Positions 8,249 to 14,829 of a stretch of DNA of 24,645 nucleotides are shown piece by piece. The DNA comes from a virus. The position numbers and the translations under genes are program-made. Location of the stretch: positions 1-24,645 of IMG/VR virus record IMGVR_UViG_3300024496_000106; one strand, 5' to 3'. Under the pieces are notes generated by a model. That model saw only the letters and a program-made list of their open reading frames with translations. It did not search any database and was not told where the DNA came from. Position 1 is the stretch's first letter, and the number at the start of each line of letters is the position of its first letter.

Positions 8249-8275
8249 GAGGGGAGCTTCGGCTCCCCTTTTTTT
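8247..8275 (+). terminator. Strong intrinsic terminator after gp23
   Basis: A perfect 8-bp GC-rich stem (8250-8257 with 8262-8269) is closed by a C(UUCG)G tetraloop and followed by six T residues (8270-8275). This is the clearest terminator in the window and ends the head gene block. Confidence 0.95.
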
Positions 8276-8277
8276 AT

Positions 8278-8285
8278 TATAAATA
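8278..8285 (+). promoter_or_regulatory. Consensus T4-type late promoter
   Basis: TATAAATA is an exact match to the T4 late promoter element read by gp55. It lies directly after the gp23 terminator. In T4 the element occupies about -13 to -6, so transcription would begin near 8291, which is the A of the ATG of the next small gene. That mRNA would be leaderless for this gene but normal for the gp3-like gene at 8505. Confidence 0.65.
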
Positions 8286-8290
8286 ATAGT

Positions 8291-8512
8291 ATGGAAGAAC
8301 ATAAAGTAAAAATTATAGTTTTATCCGATCTCCTTGATACTCGTGCGAGGAAGGAGAAAGAATTACGTTACTATGAAGAGCAATTAGAAATTCTTAATGA
8401 AAAAATGTATTGGATTAGAAGAGAAATAGATTTAACCAATAACATTATAAACATGATTGAGCACGAAAAACTTCTTGACCTACGAGAGCATTTAAAACAA
8501 AAAGATGAATAA
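8291..8512 (+). CDS. Small coiled-coil protein, 73 aa
   Basis: The product is highly charged and almost wholly helical: residues 14-50 have heptad-like hydrophobic spacing (LLDTRARKEKELRYYEEQLE onward), so a coiled coil is likely. I do not know its function, but short proteins of this type (KIxVLxDLLDTRxRKEKELxYY) are familiar from the same place after gp23 in cyanophage-like T4 relatives. The ATG starts at the predicted +1 of the late promoter, and I see no Shine-Dalgarno sequence. The stop codon overlaps the next gene's start by 8 nt, suggesting coupling to the tail protein downstream. Confidence 0.75.
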   Translation: MEEHKVKIIVLSDLLDTRARKEKELRYYEEQLEILNEKMYWIRREIDLTNNIINMIEHEKLLDLREHLKQKDE

Positions 8513-9041
8513 TAATACTATTTCTTGTCCTATTCCTAGTAACATATCTCCATTATCGCCTAATGGTTTTATGTTTACTATAAACAAATTACCAGAAATA
8601 AATTTTTTCTGTCAGCAAGTTAATCTTCCAGGAATAACACTTGGTGCACCTGAATTCGGTAACCCATTTAATGTGGCACCAATTCCTGGTGAAACATTAA
8701 CATATGACACATTAGATGTTCAGTTTTTAGTAGACGAGAATATGCAAAATTATAGATCCATCTATAATTGGATAGTCGCTTTAGGTTTCCCAGAAAATTA
8801 TTCGCAATATTTAACTTTCGTAAATGCTGCAGATTTGCAAAGAACATCAGAACTTGCAAAAAATTATTCTGACGCAAGTCTTGTTGTTTTAGGTTCCAAC
8901 AACAATCCAATCCAAACAATACAATTTCACGACGCATTTCCTATATCAATAACCTCATTAACATTCCAATCAACGAATCAAGATGTAAACTACCTAGTGG
9001 GTAGTGCAACATTCCGCTACGGATATTACAAGTTTATTTGA
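8505..9041 (+). CDS. 3: gp3-like tail completion / tail tube terminator protein
   Basis: The 178-residue product is a virion protein of the T4 tail-tube-like group. Recognisable features are FMFTINKLPEINFFCQQVNL followed by PGITLG, IPGETLTYDTLDVQFLVDEN (about residues 61-80) and the NYRSIYNWIVALGFPENY block (about 83-100), then a beta-rich C-terminus that includes PIQTIQFHDAFPISITSLTF. T4 gp3 (176 residues) caps the tail tube and stabilises the sheath; length, and my memory of gp3 being placed after gp23 in marine T4-like genomes, favour gp3. A second tube-like or baseplate protein is the alternative. It is served by the late promoter at 8278, and its last codons overlap the -35 box of the uvsY promoter. 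Confidence 0.6.
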   Translation: MNNNTISCPIPSNISPLSPNGFMFTINKLPEINFFCQQVNLPGITLGAPEFGNPFNVAPIPGETLTYDTLDVQFLVDENMQNYRSIYNWIVALGFPENYSQYLTFVNAADLQRTSELAKNYSDASLVVLGSNNNPIQTIQFHDAFPISITSLTFQSTNQDVNYLVGSATFRYGYYKFI

Positions 9042-9066
9042 CAAAAATTGGCAATTGTAGTATAAT
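9038..9066 (+). promoter_or_regulatory. Consensus sigma-70-type promoter for uvsY-uvsW
   Basis: TTGACA (9038-9043) and TATAAT (9061-9066) are both perfect consensus with a 17-bp spacer. The -35 box overlaps the TGA stop of the preceding tail gene. Initiation would be around 9073. It marks the switch from late structural genes to recombination genes read by host polymerase. Confidence 0.93.
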
Positions 9067-9091
9067 CTTATTATGACTAAGTGGAGATATT

Positions 9092-9529
9092 ATGACTCTA
9101 GATGAATTACAACAAATGTGGGAAAAAGATTGCGAGATAGATGATAACTATCTCGGCGAAAATTCCACAGCCACACCAAAGTTGCACGCTAAGTATGTTA
9201 AACTTCTGGTAAACACCAAACTCAAACACACCAAACTCCAAGCAGATTATGCATTGCTGCGCAAGAATAAATTTCGTTACTATCGTGGCGAGTTATCTCG
9301 TGATGAATTAACAGATCTTGGCTGGCAACAATGGCAAGGTGTTAAACCTCTTAAGAATGAAATGGATGAATTTTTACAGGGTGATAGTGAGTTGGTTACG
9401 TTGAAGATTAAAATTGATTATCTTGAAACGATGATCTATTTTCTTGAATCTGTTCTCGGACAAATTAAAGCACGTGACTGGCAAATTAAAACCGCAGTTG
9501 AGTGGAAGAAGTTTTTAGCAGGGTTTTAA
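9092..9529 (+). CDS. uvsY: Recombination mediator UvsY
   Basis: UvsY loads the UvsX recombinase onto gp32-coated single-stranded DNA. The 145-residue product (T4: 137) is helical and basic, with the family's MTLDELQQMWEKDCEID N-terminus, the PKLHAKYVKLLVNTKLKHTK helix (about residues 29-48), KNKFRYYRGELSRDELTDLG (59-78), and a C-terminal helix including LETMIYFLESVLGQIKARDW. GTGGAG lies 7-8 nt before the chosen ATG. The stop overlaps the uvsW start (TAATG), and pairing with uvsW agrees with T4 recombination gene organisation. UvsX itself is not in this window. Confidence 0.93.
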   Translation: MTLDELQQMWEKDCEIDDNYLGENSTATPKLHAKYVKLLVNTKLKHTKLQADYALLRKNKFRYYRGELSRDELTDLGWQQWQGVKPLKNEMDEFLQGDSELVTLKIKIDYLETMIYFLESVLGQIKARDWQIKTAVEWKKFLAGF

Positions 9530-11013
9530 TGAAAGTATCAATAGAGAAACTTGATGAAGTTTATGTTCGTGTATTTTCAGAACCAAGTATCGAACAAGAA
9601 TTATCAGACTTCTTCACATATGAATATCCAGGCGCAAGATTTACGCCACAGTATCGAGCAAGATTGTGGGATGGTAAAGTTCGCTTATATGATCAAGTAA
9701 GAAAAACTCTTTATGTGGGTTTATACAAATATGTTGAAGAATTTTGTATTCGCAATAACTACGAAGTAGAATATAAAACTCCTGTAATCAACACTAACAA
9801 TATTACTAGCGAAGATATCAAATCTTACGCAAAATCTCTTAATCCGTATGGTCGTGGTAAACCTATTGAGATAAGGGACTATCAAGTTGATGCAGTAGCC
9901 AATGCTTTAGATAAAGAGAGAACTTTACTTCTTTCCCCGACAGCATCTGGTAAGTCATTCATTATTTACACAACGATGCGCTGGCATCTTGATAATAATC
10001 GCAAATGTATTATTATCGTTCCAACAACTTCTCTTGTAGAACAATTATACGCTGACTTTGAAGATTATTCAACTGCTAATGGTTGGAAAGTTTCTGCGCA
10101 TTGTCAGAAACTGTATTCTGGTTTCACTAAAGATTTCACTAAAGATGTTTTAATTACAACTTGGCAATCAGTTTATTTACAGCCACGAGCTTGGTTTAAA
10201 CAGTTTGACGTTATTTTTGGTGATGAAGCCCATCAGTTCAAAGCCAAGTCTTTAACATTAGTTATGGAAAAAATGGATAACATTCGTTATCGCATCGGTA
10301 CTACTGGGACACTTGATAATAAAAAAGTTCATAGATTAGTTCTAGAGGGAATGTTTGGTCCAGTCCACAAAGTTACCACAACTAAACAATTAATGGAGTC
10401 CCAAAGACTCGCCAACCTAAATATTACATGTCTAGTTCTTAAATATTCTGAAGAGATTAGAAAAGAAAGAAAGAACAATACTTACCAAGAAGAAATGGAT
10501 TGGTTAGTTTCCAACGAAAAGCGTAACAAATTTATACGTAACCTTTCAGTAGCATCAAAAGGTAATACTCTTGTTCTTTTCCAGTATGTCGAAAAACATG
10601 GACAAGTTCTCTTCGATATGATTAAACAAAAAGTTAATGTAGACAGAAAGGTATTTTTTGTCCATGGTGGAGTTGATACGGAAGATCGTGAATCAATTCG
10701 ACATATAACTGAGGGTGAGAATGACGCTATAATTATTGCTTCGTTCGGAACATTTTCTACAGGTATTAATATACCTTCAATTGAAAACATTATTTTTGCT
10801 TCTCCATCTAAATCTAAGATACGAAATTTACAAAGTATTGGTAGAGGATTAAGATTAAAAGAAGGAAAAGATGTCTGCAATCTTTATGATCTGGCTGATG
10901 ATTTACATTGGAAGTCTTGGAAAAATCATACACTCAATCATGCTGCTGAGAGATACAAAACCTACGCAGAAGAACAATTTGAAGTAAAATTAGTGGAGGT
11001 CAATATATGTTAA
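9529..11013 (+). CDS. uvsW: DNA/RNA helicase UvsW
   Basis: This SF2 helicase unwinds branched DNA and R-loops, helping shift from origin- to recombination-driven replication. The 494-residue protein (T4 UvsW about 500) has an N-terminal substrate-binding domain containing RFTPQYRARLWDGKVRLYD. Helicase motifs follow in order: Q-like IRDYQ, Walker A SPTASGKS (about 136-143), IIVPTTSLVEQ, Walker B GDEAH (231-235), GTTGTLDN, and motif VI QSIGRGLRLKEG. I chose the ATG at 9529 (TAATG overlap with uvsY) rather than one 27 nt upstream, because it gives the normal family N-terminus MKVSIEKLDEVYVRV. Confidence 0.96.
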   Translation: MKVSIEKLDEVYVRVFSEPSIEQELSDFFTYEYPGARFTPQYRARLWDGKVRLYDQVRKTLYVGLYKYVEEFCIRNNYEVEYKTPVINTNNITSEDIKSYAKSLNPYGRGKPIEIRDYQVDAVANALDKERTLLLSPTASGKSFIIYTTMRWHLDNNRKCIIIVPTTSLVEQLYADFEDYSTANGWKVSAHCQKLYSGFTKDFTKDVLITTWQSVYLQPRAWFKQFDVIFGDEAHQFKAKSLTLVMEKMDNIRYRIGTTGTLDNKKVHRLVLEGMFGPVHKVTTTKQLMESQRLANLNITCLVLKYSEEIRKERKNNTYQEEMDWLVSNEKRNKFIRNLSVASKGNTLVLFQYVEKHGQVLFDMIKQKVNVDRKVFFVHGGVDTEDRESIRHITEGENDAIIIASFGTFSTGINIPSIENIIFASPSKSKIRNLQSIGRGLRLKEGKDVCNLYDLADDLHWKSWKNHTLNHAAERYKTYAEEQFEVKLVEVNIC

Positions 11014-11480
11014 GGGGTACAGAGCATTTCGTCATAATTAAACTTGTTTCTGGTGAACAAGTTATGGCTGTGCTTGAAAATGAAACTGATGATAATGTTC
11101 AGATATCAACTCCTTTGCTTTTGCGTTTGTTTCCAATTTTAGGAGCAGAGCAAGGACAAGAACATGTAACTGCTACACCATATTGTAAATTCGCTGAAGA
11201 TACTTCTCTAACTCTCAATAAAAGAAATATCCTTTTTATCAAAAATTTACATCATCAACTAATCCCCCATTATATTCGTTTGGCAAATGAATCAGAAGAG
11301 CATGTGCCAATTAAACAGAGAGAAGATGGTTCTGTTAGAAAATTAGATTGGGAAGAGGAAGAAGTTGAATCTCTATCAGACGAAGAGATTAAAAAAAGAA
11401 TTAGAATGCTAGAAGCTATTGCTAAGAAAGAAGAGGAAGAAGTTAGAAACTTTGTTGATGGTAATGATACAATACATTGA
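11007..11480 (+). CDS. Unknown protein with possible Sm-like N-terminus, 157 aa
   Basis: The product begins with a strand pattern FVIIKLVSGEQVMAVLENET that resembles the first strands of Sm/LSm-like folds (hydrophobic strand, Gly-Glu turn, second strand). It then has a second beta section to about residue 85 and an acidic, helical C-terminal tail (Glu-rich, about 110-150). The start overlaps the uvsW stop by 7 nt, and GTGGAGG lies upstream, so it is co-expressed with uvsW. I know of unnamed genes like this beside uvsW/gp55 in marine T4-like phages. Sm-like assignment is a weak pattern match only; a role in RNA handling would be speculation. Confidence 0.75.
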   Translation: MLRGTEHFVIIKLVSGEQVMAVLENETDDNVQISTPLLLRLFPILGAEQGQEHVTATPYCKFAEDTSLTLNKRNILFIKNLHHQLIPHYIRLANESEEHVPIKQREDGSVRKLDWEEEEVESLSDEEIKKRIRMLEAIAKKEEEEVRNFVDGNDTIH

Positions 11481-11574
11481 ATTTTTCTTTCAAACCCCAC
11501 ACCGTAAGTTTACTGGTTTTCAAAATAAATGTAAAACAAATCATATACTTGCAATATTTGCAATGAAATAAAAC

Positions 11575-11603
11575 TTTACATTTATAACAATTTGTAGTAT
11601 ACT
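11575..11603 (+). promoter_or_regulatory. Sigma-70-type promoter for gp55
   Basis: TTTACA (11575-11580) and TATACT (11598-11603) are separated by 17 bp, each one mismatch from consensus. It lies in the 157-nt gap between the possible Sm-like gene and gp55. The spacer's last nine bases (ATTTGTAG-type) resemble those of the uvsY promoter. The rest of the gap holds only AT-rich sequence and a weak hairpin near 11501-11517. Confidence 0.85.
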
Positions 11604-11637
11604 TTATATTATTACGTGTTATTAGGAGATTTGATTT

Positions 11638-12180
11638 GTGGCAAACTACATAAACAACGCTGACTTCTTAGCAGCAATCAAAGAATATAAGAAAAGTGTA
11701 AAAGAAGCAGAGGAACAGGGTTTACCCAAACCAATTATCCCAAATTATCTTGGTGAGTGCATTCTAAAAATTGCAACGCACCTTTCTTATAAACCAAACT
11801 TCATCAATTATACTTACAAAGATGATATGATTCTCGATGGTATCGAGAACTGTATTAATTACTTTGATAATTTTGACCCAGATAAGTCGAGCAATCCGTT
11901 CGCATATTTCACTCAAATTATTTACTTCGCATTCTTACGTCGCATAGGTAAGGAAAAGAAACATTCGTATATTAAAAACAAATTGATTCAAGATATGTCT
12001 TTCGATGCATTTGAATTACAAGAGCAAGATGAAGATGGACATTTTCAAAATGCATATCTTGAATTTATGCAACAGCATGGAACTTTTGATGATTCTTTCA
12101 TTGAAAAGAAAAAAGCAAAAAGTAAAAAGAAAAAACAAACCCTTGATGATTTTATAGGCGATGGAGATGAGCAGCAGTAG
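11638..12180 (+). CDS. 55: Late-transcription sigma factor gp55
   Basis: gp55 is the small sigma-like factor that directs host RNA polymerase to TATAAATA late promoters. The 180-residue product (T4: 185) contains the sigma region-2-like helices: KDDMILDGIENCINYFDNFD (about 61-80), PFAYFTQIIYFAFLRRIGKE (87-106) and KKHSYIKNK. The C-terminus is a Lys-rich linker (156-166) followed by QTLDDFIG (167-174), which fits a sliding-clamp-binding peptide; T4 gp55 is known to bind gp45 through its C-terminus. The start is GTG at 11638, with AGGAG 9 nt upstream; no ATG gives this N-terminus. It is expressed from its own promoter and overlaps the next gene. Confidence 0.93.
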   Translation: MANYINNADFLAAIKEYKKSVKEAEEQGLPKPIIPNYLGECILKIATHLSYKPNFINYTYKDDMILDGIENCINYFDNFDPDKSSNPFAYFTQIIYFAFLRRIGKEKKHSYIKNKLIQDMSFDAFELQEQDEDGHFQNAYLEFMQQHGTFDDSFIEKKKAKSKKKKQTLDDFIGDGDEQQ

Positions 12181-13339
12181 TCTGAGTAGGTACATTAGAA
12201 GTTTAGCATCTTCACATTCAGTTGAAGATGTAATTAGAAGAATTCGTTCTAAAAGATATTCTAGAACATATAATGCAAGAAAGAAAGAAAAATTTTTAAG
12301 AGGGCATGTTTGGGATGCCTATGATAACATGTTTAATTTGAATACAATTATGAATAATGATAACAAAATTTTTTTGGGAGTTTCAGATGTTGATGATCTA
12401 ATTACATCTGAGATTTTCAAGCGTCGTTCAGATGCTAACATAAGCACTGTATTGCGTCGCACATCCGTTTTGTGCAATCGTGAAAAGTGGCAAGAGTGGG
12501 CTGAACTGGCATACAGTGATTGTTTGTTTGTTCAATCTTCAACATCATCTGGTTTTATTGTTGAACACAACACAAACAATTTTATAAAGTTTGATGTGAA
12601 TAATAACACTACTGATGTTCGTGCTTATGGTGATGTTGAATTCGCTAATAATGTTATTGAAGTTATAGAGAGCACTTTTGATCAAATAACTTGTCATATT
12701 GAGTGGGTATATAGTGGCGATGGTCAATCTGTTAATGTTCCTCTTAACAGAGATCGTCTACCAATTAAAGAAATGTATCCATTCCTCGGTGATGAATCTC
12801 TGGAAGATTATTATGATCGTTATATGGATTCATCAGCAAATATTCTTTTGTTGATCGGTCCACCTGGAACTGGTAAGACTACTTTTATTCGTGGTCTACT
12901 TTCACATACAAATTCTTCAGCCATCGTATCTTACGATTCTAACATTTTAGATAAAGATGGTTTCTTTGCACATTTCATTGAATCTGATGAGAGCGTAATG
13001 GTTCTCGAAGACAGTGATGCGTTTCTCAAATCACGTAATGATGGTAATACAATGATGCATCGTTTCCTTAACGTAGGTGATGGTCTTGTTACCACTAAAG
13101 GTAAGAAAATGATTTTTTCAACTAACTTACCAAGTATTCGTGATATTGACTCTGCGCTAGTTCGTCCTGGACGTTGCTTTGACATCCTGACATTTAACCA
13201 ATTGACACAGGAACAAGCGGAGAAACTGGCGATTAAATTAAATGTTAAATTGGATGGCGTGAAAGACTCTTGGTCTATCGCTGAGGTTTTTCATAAACAA
13301 GATAATAAACCAGTTTCAAGAAAGGTTGGATTCCTATGA
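12161..13339 (+). CDS. BCS1-like AAA ATPase
   Basis: The 392-residue protein has a C-terminal AAA+ domain with Walker A GPPGTGKT (233-240), a BCS1-type Walker B VLEDSDAFL (281-289; Glu-Asp-x-Asp instead of Asp-Glu), sensor 1 FSTNL (about 319-323), and arginine-finger motif SALVRPGR (331-338). Residues 1-200 form an N-terminal domain of unknown function without a membrane segment, unlike mitochondrial BCS1. The start overlaps gp55 by 20 nt; ATG at 12161 or 12167 are both possible. The stop overlaps the next small gene (ATGA). Such ATPases occur in cyanophage-type T4-like genomes near gp55. It probably remodels a protein complex; the substrate is unknown. Confidence 0.85.
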   Translation: MEMSSSSLSRYIRSLASSHSVEDVIRRIRSKRYSRTYNARKKEKFLRGHVWDAYDNMFNLNTIMNNDNKIFLGVSDVDDLITSEIFKRRSDANISTVLRRTSVLCNREKWQEWAELAYSDCLFVQSSTSSGFIVEHNTNNFIKFDVNNNTTDVRAYGDVEFANNVIEVIESTFDQITCHIEWVYSGDGQSVNVPLNRDRLPIKEMYPFLGDESLEDYYDRYMDSSANILLLIGPPGTGKTTFIRGLLSHTNSSAIVSYDSNILDKDGFFAHFIESDESVMVLEDSDAFLKSRNDGNTMMHRFLNVGDGLVTTKGKKMIFSTNLPSIRDIDSALVRPGRCFDILTFNQLTQEQAEKLAIKLNVKLDGVKDSWSIAEVFHKQDNKPVSRKVGFL

Positions 13340-13506
13340 TTAGAGCGAGAGTTGTTACTACAGATGGAATGGTTTCTGAGGGAACATATACTGACATCGA
13401 AGAATTAACAAAAAGTATTAAAGAAAATAGCAACAAAATTTTAACCTTGGAGGTAGACGTTGAAGATAGCGATCATCACAGACCAGCATTTTGGTGCGAG
13501 GAATGA
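13336..13506 (+). CDS. Small protein, 56 aa, overlapping gp47 start
   Basis: An ATG at 13336 overlaps the stop of the AAA ATPase gene (ATGA) and opens a 56-residue frame ending TGA at 13504-13506. The product begins MIRARVVTTDGMVSEG and contains the helix DIEELTKSIKENSN, then a strand ILTLEVDVED. It fills an otherwise empty 120-nt space and the junction is typical of real genes here. It runs 47 nt into gp47 in another frame and holds the gp47 ribosome site within its coding sequence. I do not recognise the protein. The last 15 residues may not be under selection as protein. Confidence 0.6.
   Translation: MIRARVVTTDGMVSEGTYTDIEELTKSIKENSNKILTLEVDVEDSDHHRPAFWCEE
13449..13453 (+). promoter_or_regulatory. 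Strong ribosome site deciding the TTG start of gp47
   Basis: GGAGG lies 6 nt before a TTG codon at 13460. No ATG occurs in frame at this position, and the next residues (KIAIITDQHFG) already form the nuclease's first strand and metal motif, so TTG must be the start. Confidence 0.8.
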
Positions 13507-14512
13507 TAGTATAGCATTTTTAGATTTCTTTCAAAAATTTTATGACAATACTTTCTTTCCTAATATTGACGCAGCTGGTATTAATACTGTTCTTATTCTT
13601 GGTGACACTTTTGACAGACGTAAGTATGTAAATTTCTATGCTCTTCAAAGAGCAAAAGAAATGTTTTTTGATAAACTGGCTGAGCGAAACATTAATGTTC
13701 ACATGTTAGCTGGTAATCACGACACTTATTATAAAAACACTAACGATGTCAATTCACCAGATTTACTTTTACGTGAATATAAAAACATTAATGTTATAGC
13801 AGAACCACAGACGATATATGTTGGTGGTGTTCCAATTTGTATGATACCATGGATCTGCCCAGAGAATTACCAAGAGTCACTCGATCAATTAAAGCAAACG
13901 CAATCAGATATTTGCATGGGGCATTTTGAAATTGCTGGGTTTGCTATGTATAAAGGAATGCAATCTCATGAAGGATTGGATAAAAATCTGTTTGACAAGT
14001 TCGATCTCGTTTTTAGTGGGCACTATCATCACCGTAATAGTGATGGTCACATTTATTACCTCGGTAATCCCTATGAACTTACTTGGCAAGATTATAATGA
14101 TAGCAGGGGATTCCACATGTTTAGTCTTGATACACGAGAACTTGAATTTATCCCAAATCCATATACTATGTTCTCCAGAATTGAGTATTCCGACAAAGAA
14201 TCCGAACCCATCGACATCGACAAACTTGATCTAGCAGAAAAATTTGTAAAGTTGGTTGTTGTCAATAAAACTGACTTTTATAAGTTTGACAAATTTATTC
14301 AGAAGTTGTATAATAAAGGTTGTCATGAAATAAAGATTGTCGAAGACATGTCTGAATTTGAAGACGGAGAGATTGGTGAAGAAATCAATCTTGAAGACAC
14401 TGTAAGCGTTTTATCTAATTACATTGATAGTATTGAAACTGATGTTGATAAAGAACAAGTTAAAACATTTATGAAAACCCTTTATACAGAAGCGATTAAT
14501 GTGGAGGTATAA
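13460..14512 (+). CDS. 47: Recombination nuclease subunit gp47 (Mre11/SbcD-like)
   Basis: gp47 forms with gp46 the phage Mre11-Rad50-type nuclease that resects DNA ends for recombination-dependent replication. The 350-residue product (T4: 339) carries all five metallophosphoesterase motifs: DQH (8-10), GDTFD (48-52), GNHD (85-88), GHFE (154-157) and GHYHH (187-191). The acidic C-terminal region (about 300-340) includes a helical part likely to meet gp46. Translation begins at TTG behind a strong GGAGG. The stop overlaps the next ORF (TAATG), which in turn overlaps gp46, so all three are coupled. Confidence 0.96.
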   Translation: MKIAIITDQHFGARNDSIAFLDFFQKFYDNTFFPNIDAAGINTVLILGDTFDRRKYVNFYALQRAKEMFFDKLAERNINVHMLAGNHDTYYKNTNDVNSPDLLLREYKNINVIAEPQTIYVGGVPICMIPWICPENYQESLDQLKQTQSDICMGHFEIAGFAMYKGMQSHEGLDKNLFDKFDLVFSGHYHHRNSDGHIYYLGNPYELTWQDYNDSRGFHMFSLDTRELEFIPNPYTMFSRIEYSDKESEPIDIDKLDLAEKFVKLVVVNKTDFYKFDKFIQKLYNKGCHEIKIVEDMSEFEDGEIGEEINLEDTVSVLSNYIDSIETDVDKEQVKTFMKTLYTEAINVEV

Positions 14513-14829
14513 TGAAACAACTAGAGATAGAATATTTCTTTCCATTGACTGAGCAAATACCTTTGGACTTAGATTTTTCTCGATGTTCTCCACATCAATA
14601 TTATCTCAGAGCACAAGGTATCGCTGGGTCTCATGGTCCATTTAATACTGGTACGGTATATATTGGCGATGCGTCAACAACTTGGACTACTGTCTCTAAT
14701 AATATTGGCTCGCCATCTTTTACTATAAATGTAGATGCGATGCCAATTACTGTTATTTCTAAAAAGAAACCCAACTTTATATTGAGATTCATTTATAAGT
14801 CTATGGGTATGAAATGGAAGAGTGAATGA
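14512..14829 (+). CDS. Unknown protein between gp47 and gp46, 105 aa
   Basis: The frame starts in a TAATG overlap with gp47 and ends in an ATGA overlap with gp46, with GTGGAGG upstream; such junctions are strong evidence that it is real. The product starts with a beta-like segment (LEIEYFFPLTEQIPLDLDFS), has a central Gly/Ser/Thr-rich part with alternating strands (about 40-80), and ends in a basic helix-like tail (KPNFILRFIYKSMGMKWKSE). I recognise the general type as an unnamed gene found between 47 and 46 in marine T4-like phages, but know no function. Its co-translation with the nuclease suggests a related role, without proof. Confidence 0.8.
   Translation: MKQLEIEYFFPLTEQIPLDLDFSRCSPHQYYLRAQGIAGSHGPFNTGTVYIGDASTTWTTVSNNIGSPSFTINVDAMPITVISKKKPNFILRFIYKSMGMKWKSE

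Noticed and set aside
9502-9528. Upstream in-frame start for UvsW
   Set aside because: The extra nine residues are encoded over the end of uvsY; ATG at 9529 gives the usual family N-terminus and a TAATG coupling.
11501-11520. Hairpin ACCGTAA...TTACTGGT followed by TTTT as a terminator
   Set aside because: The stem has a bulge and too small a loop and the T-run is short; it is at most a weak terminator.
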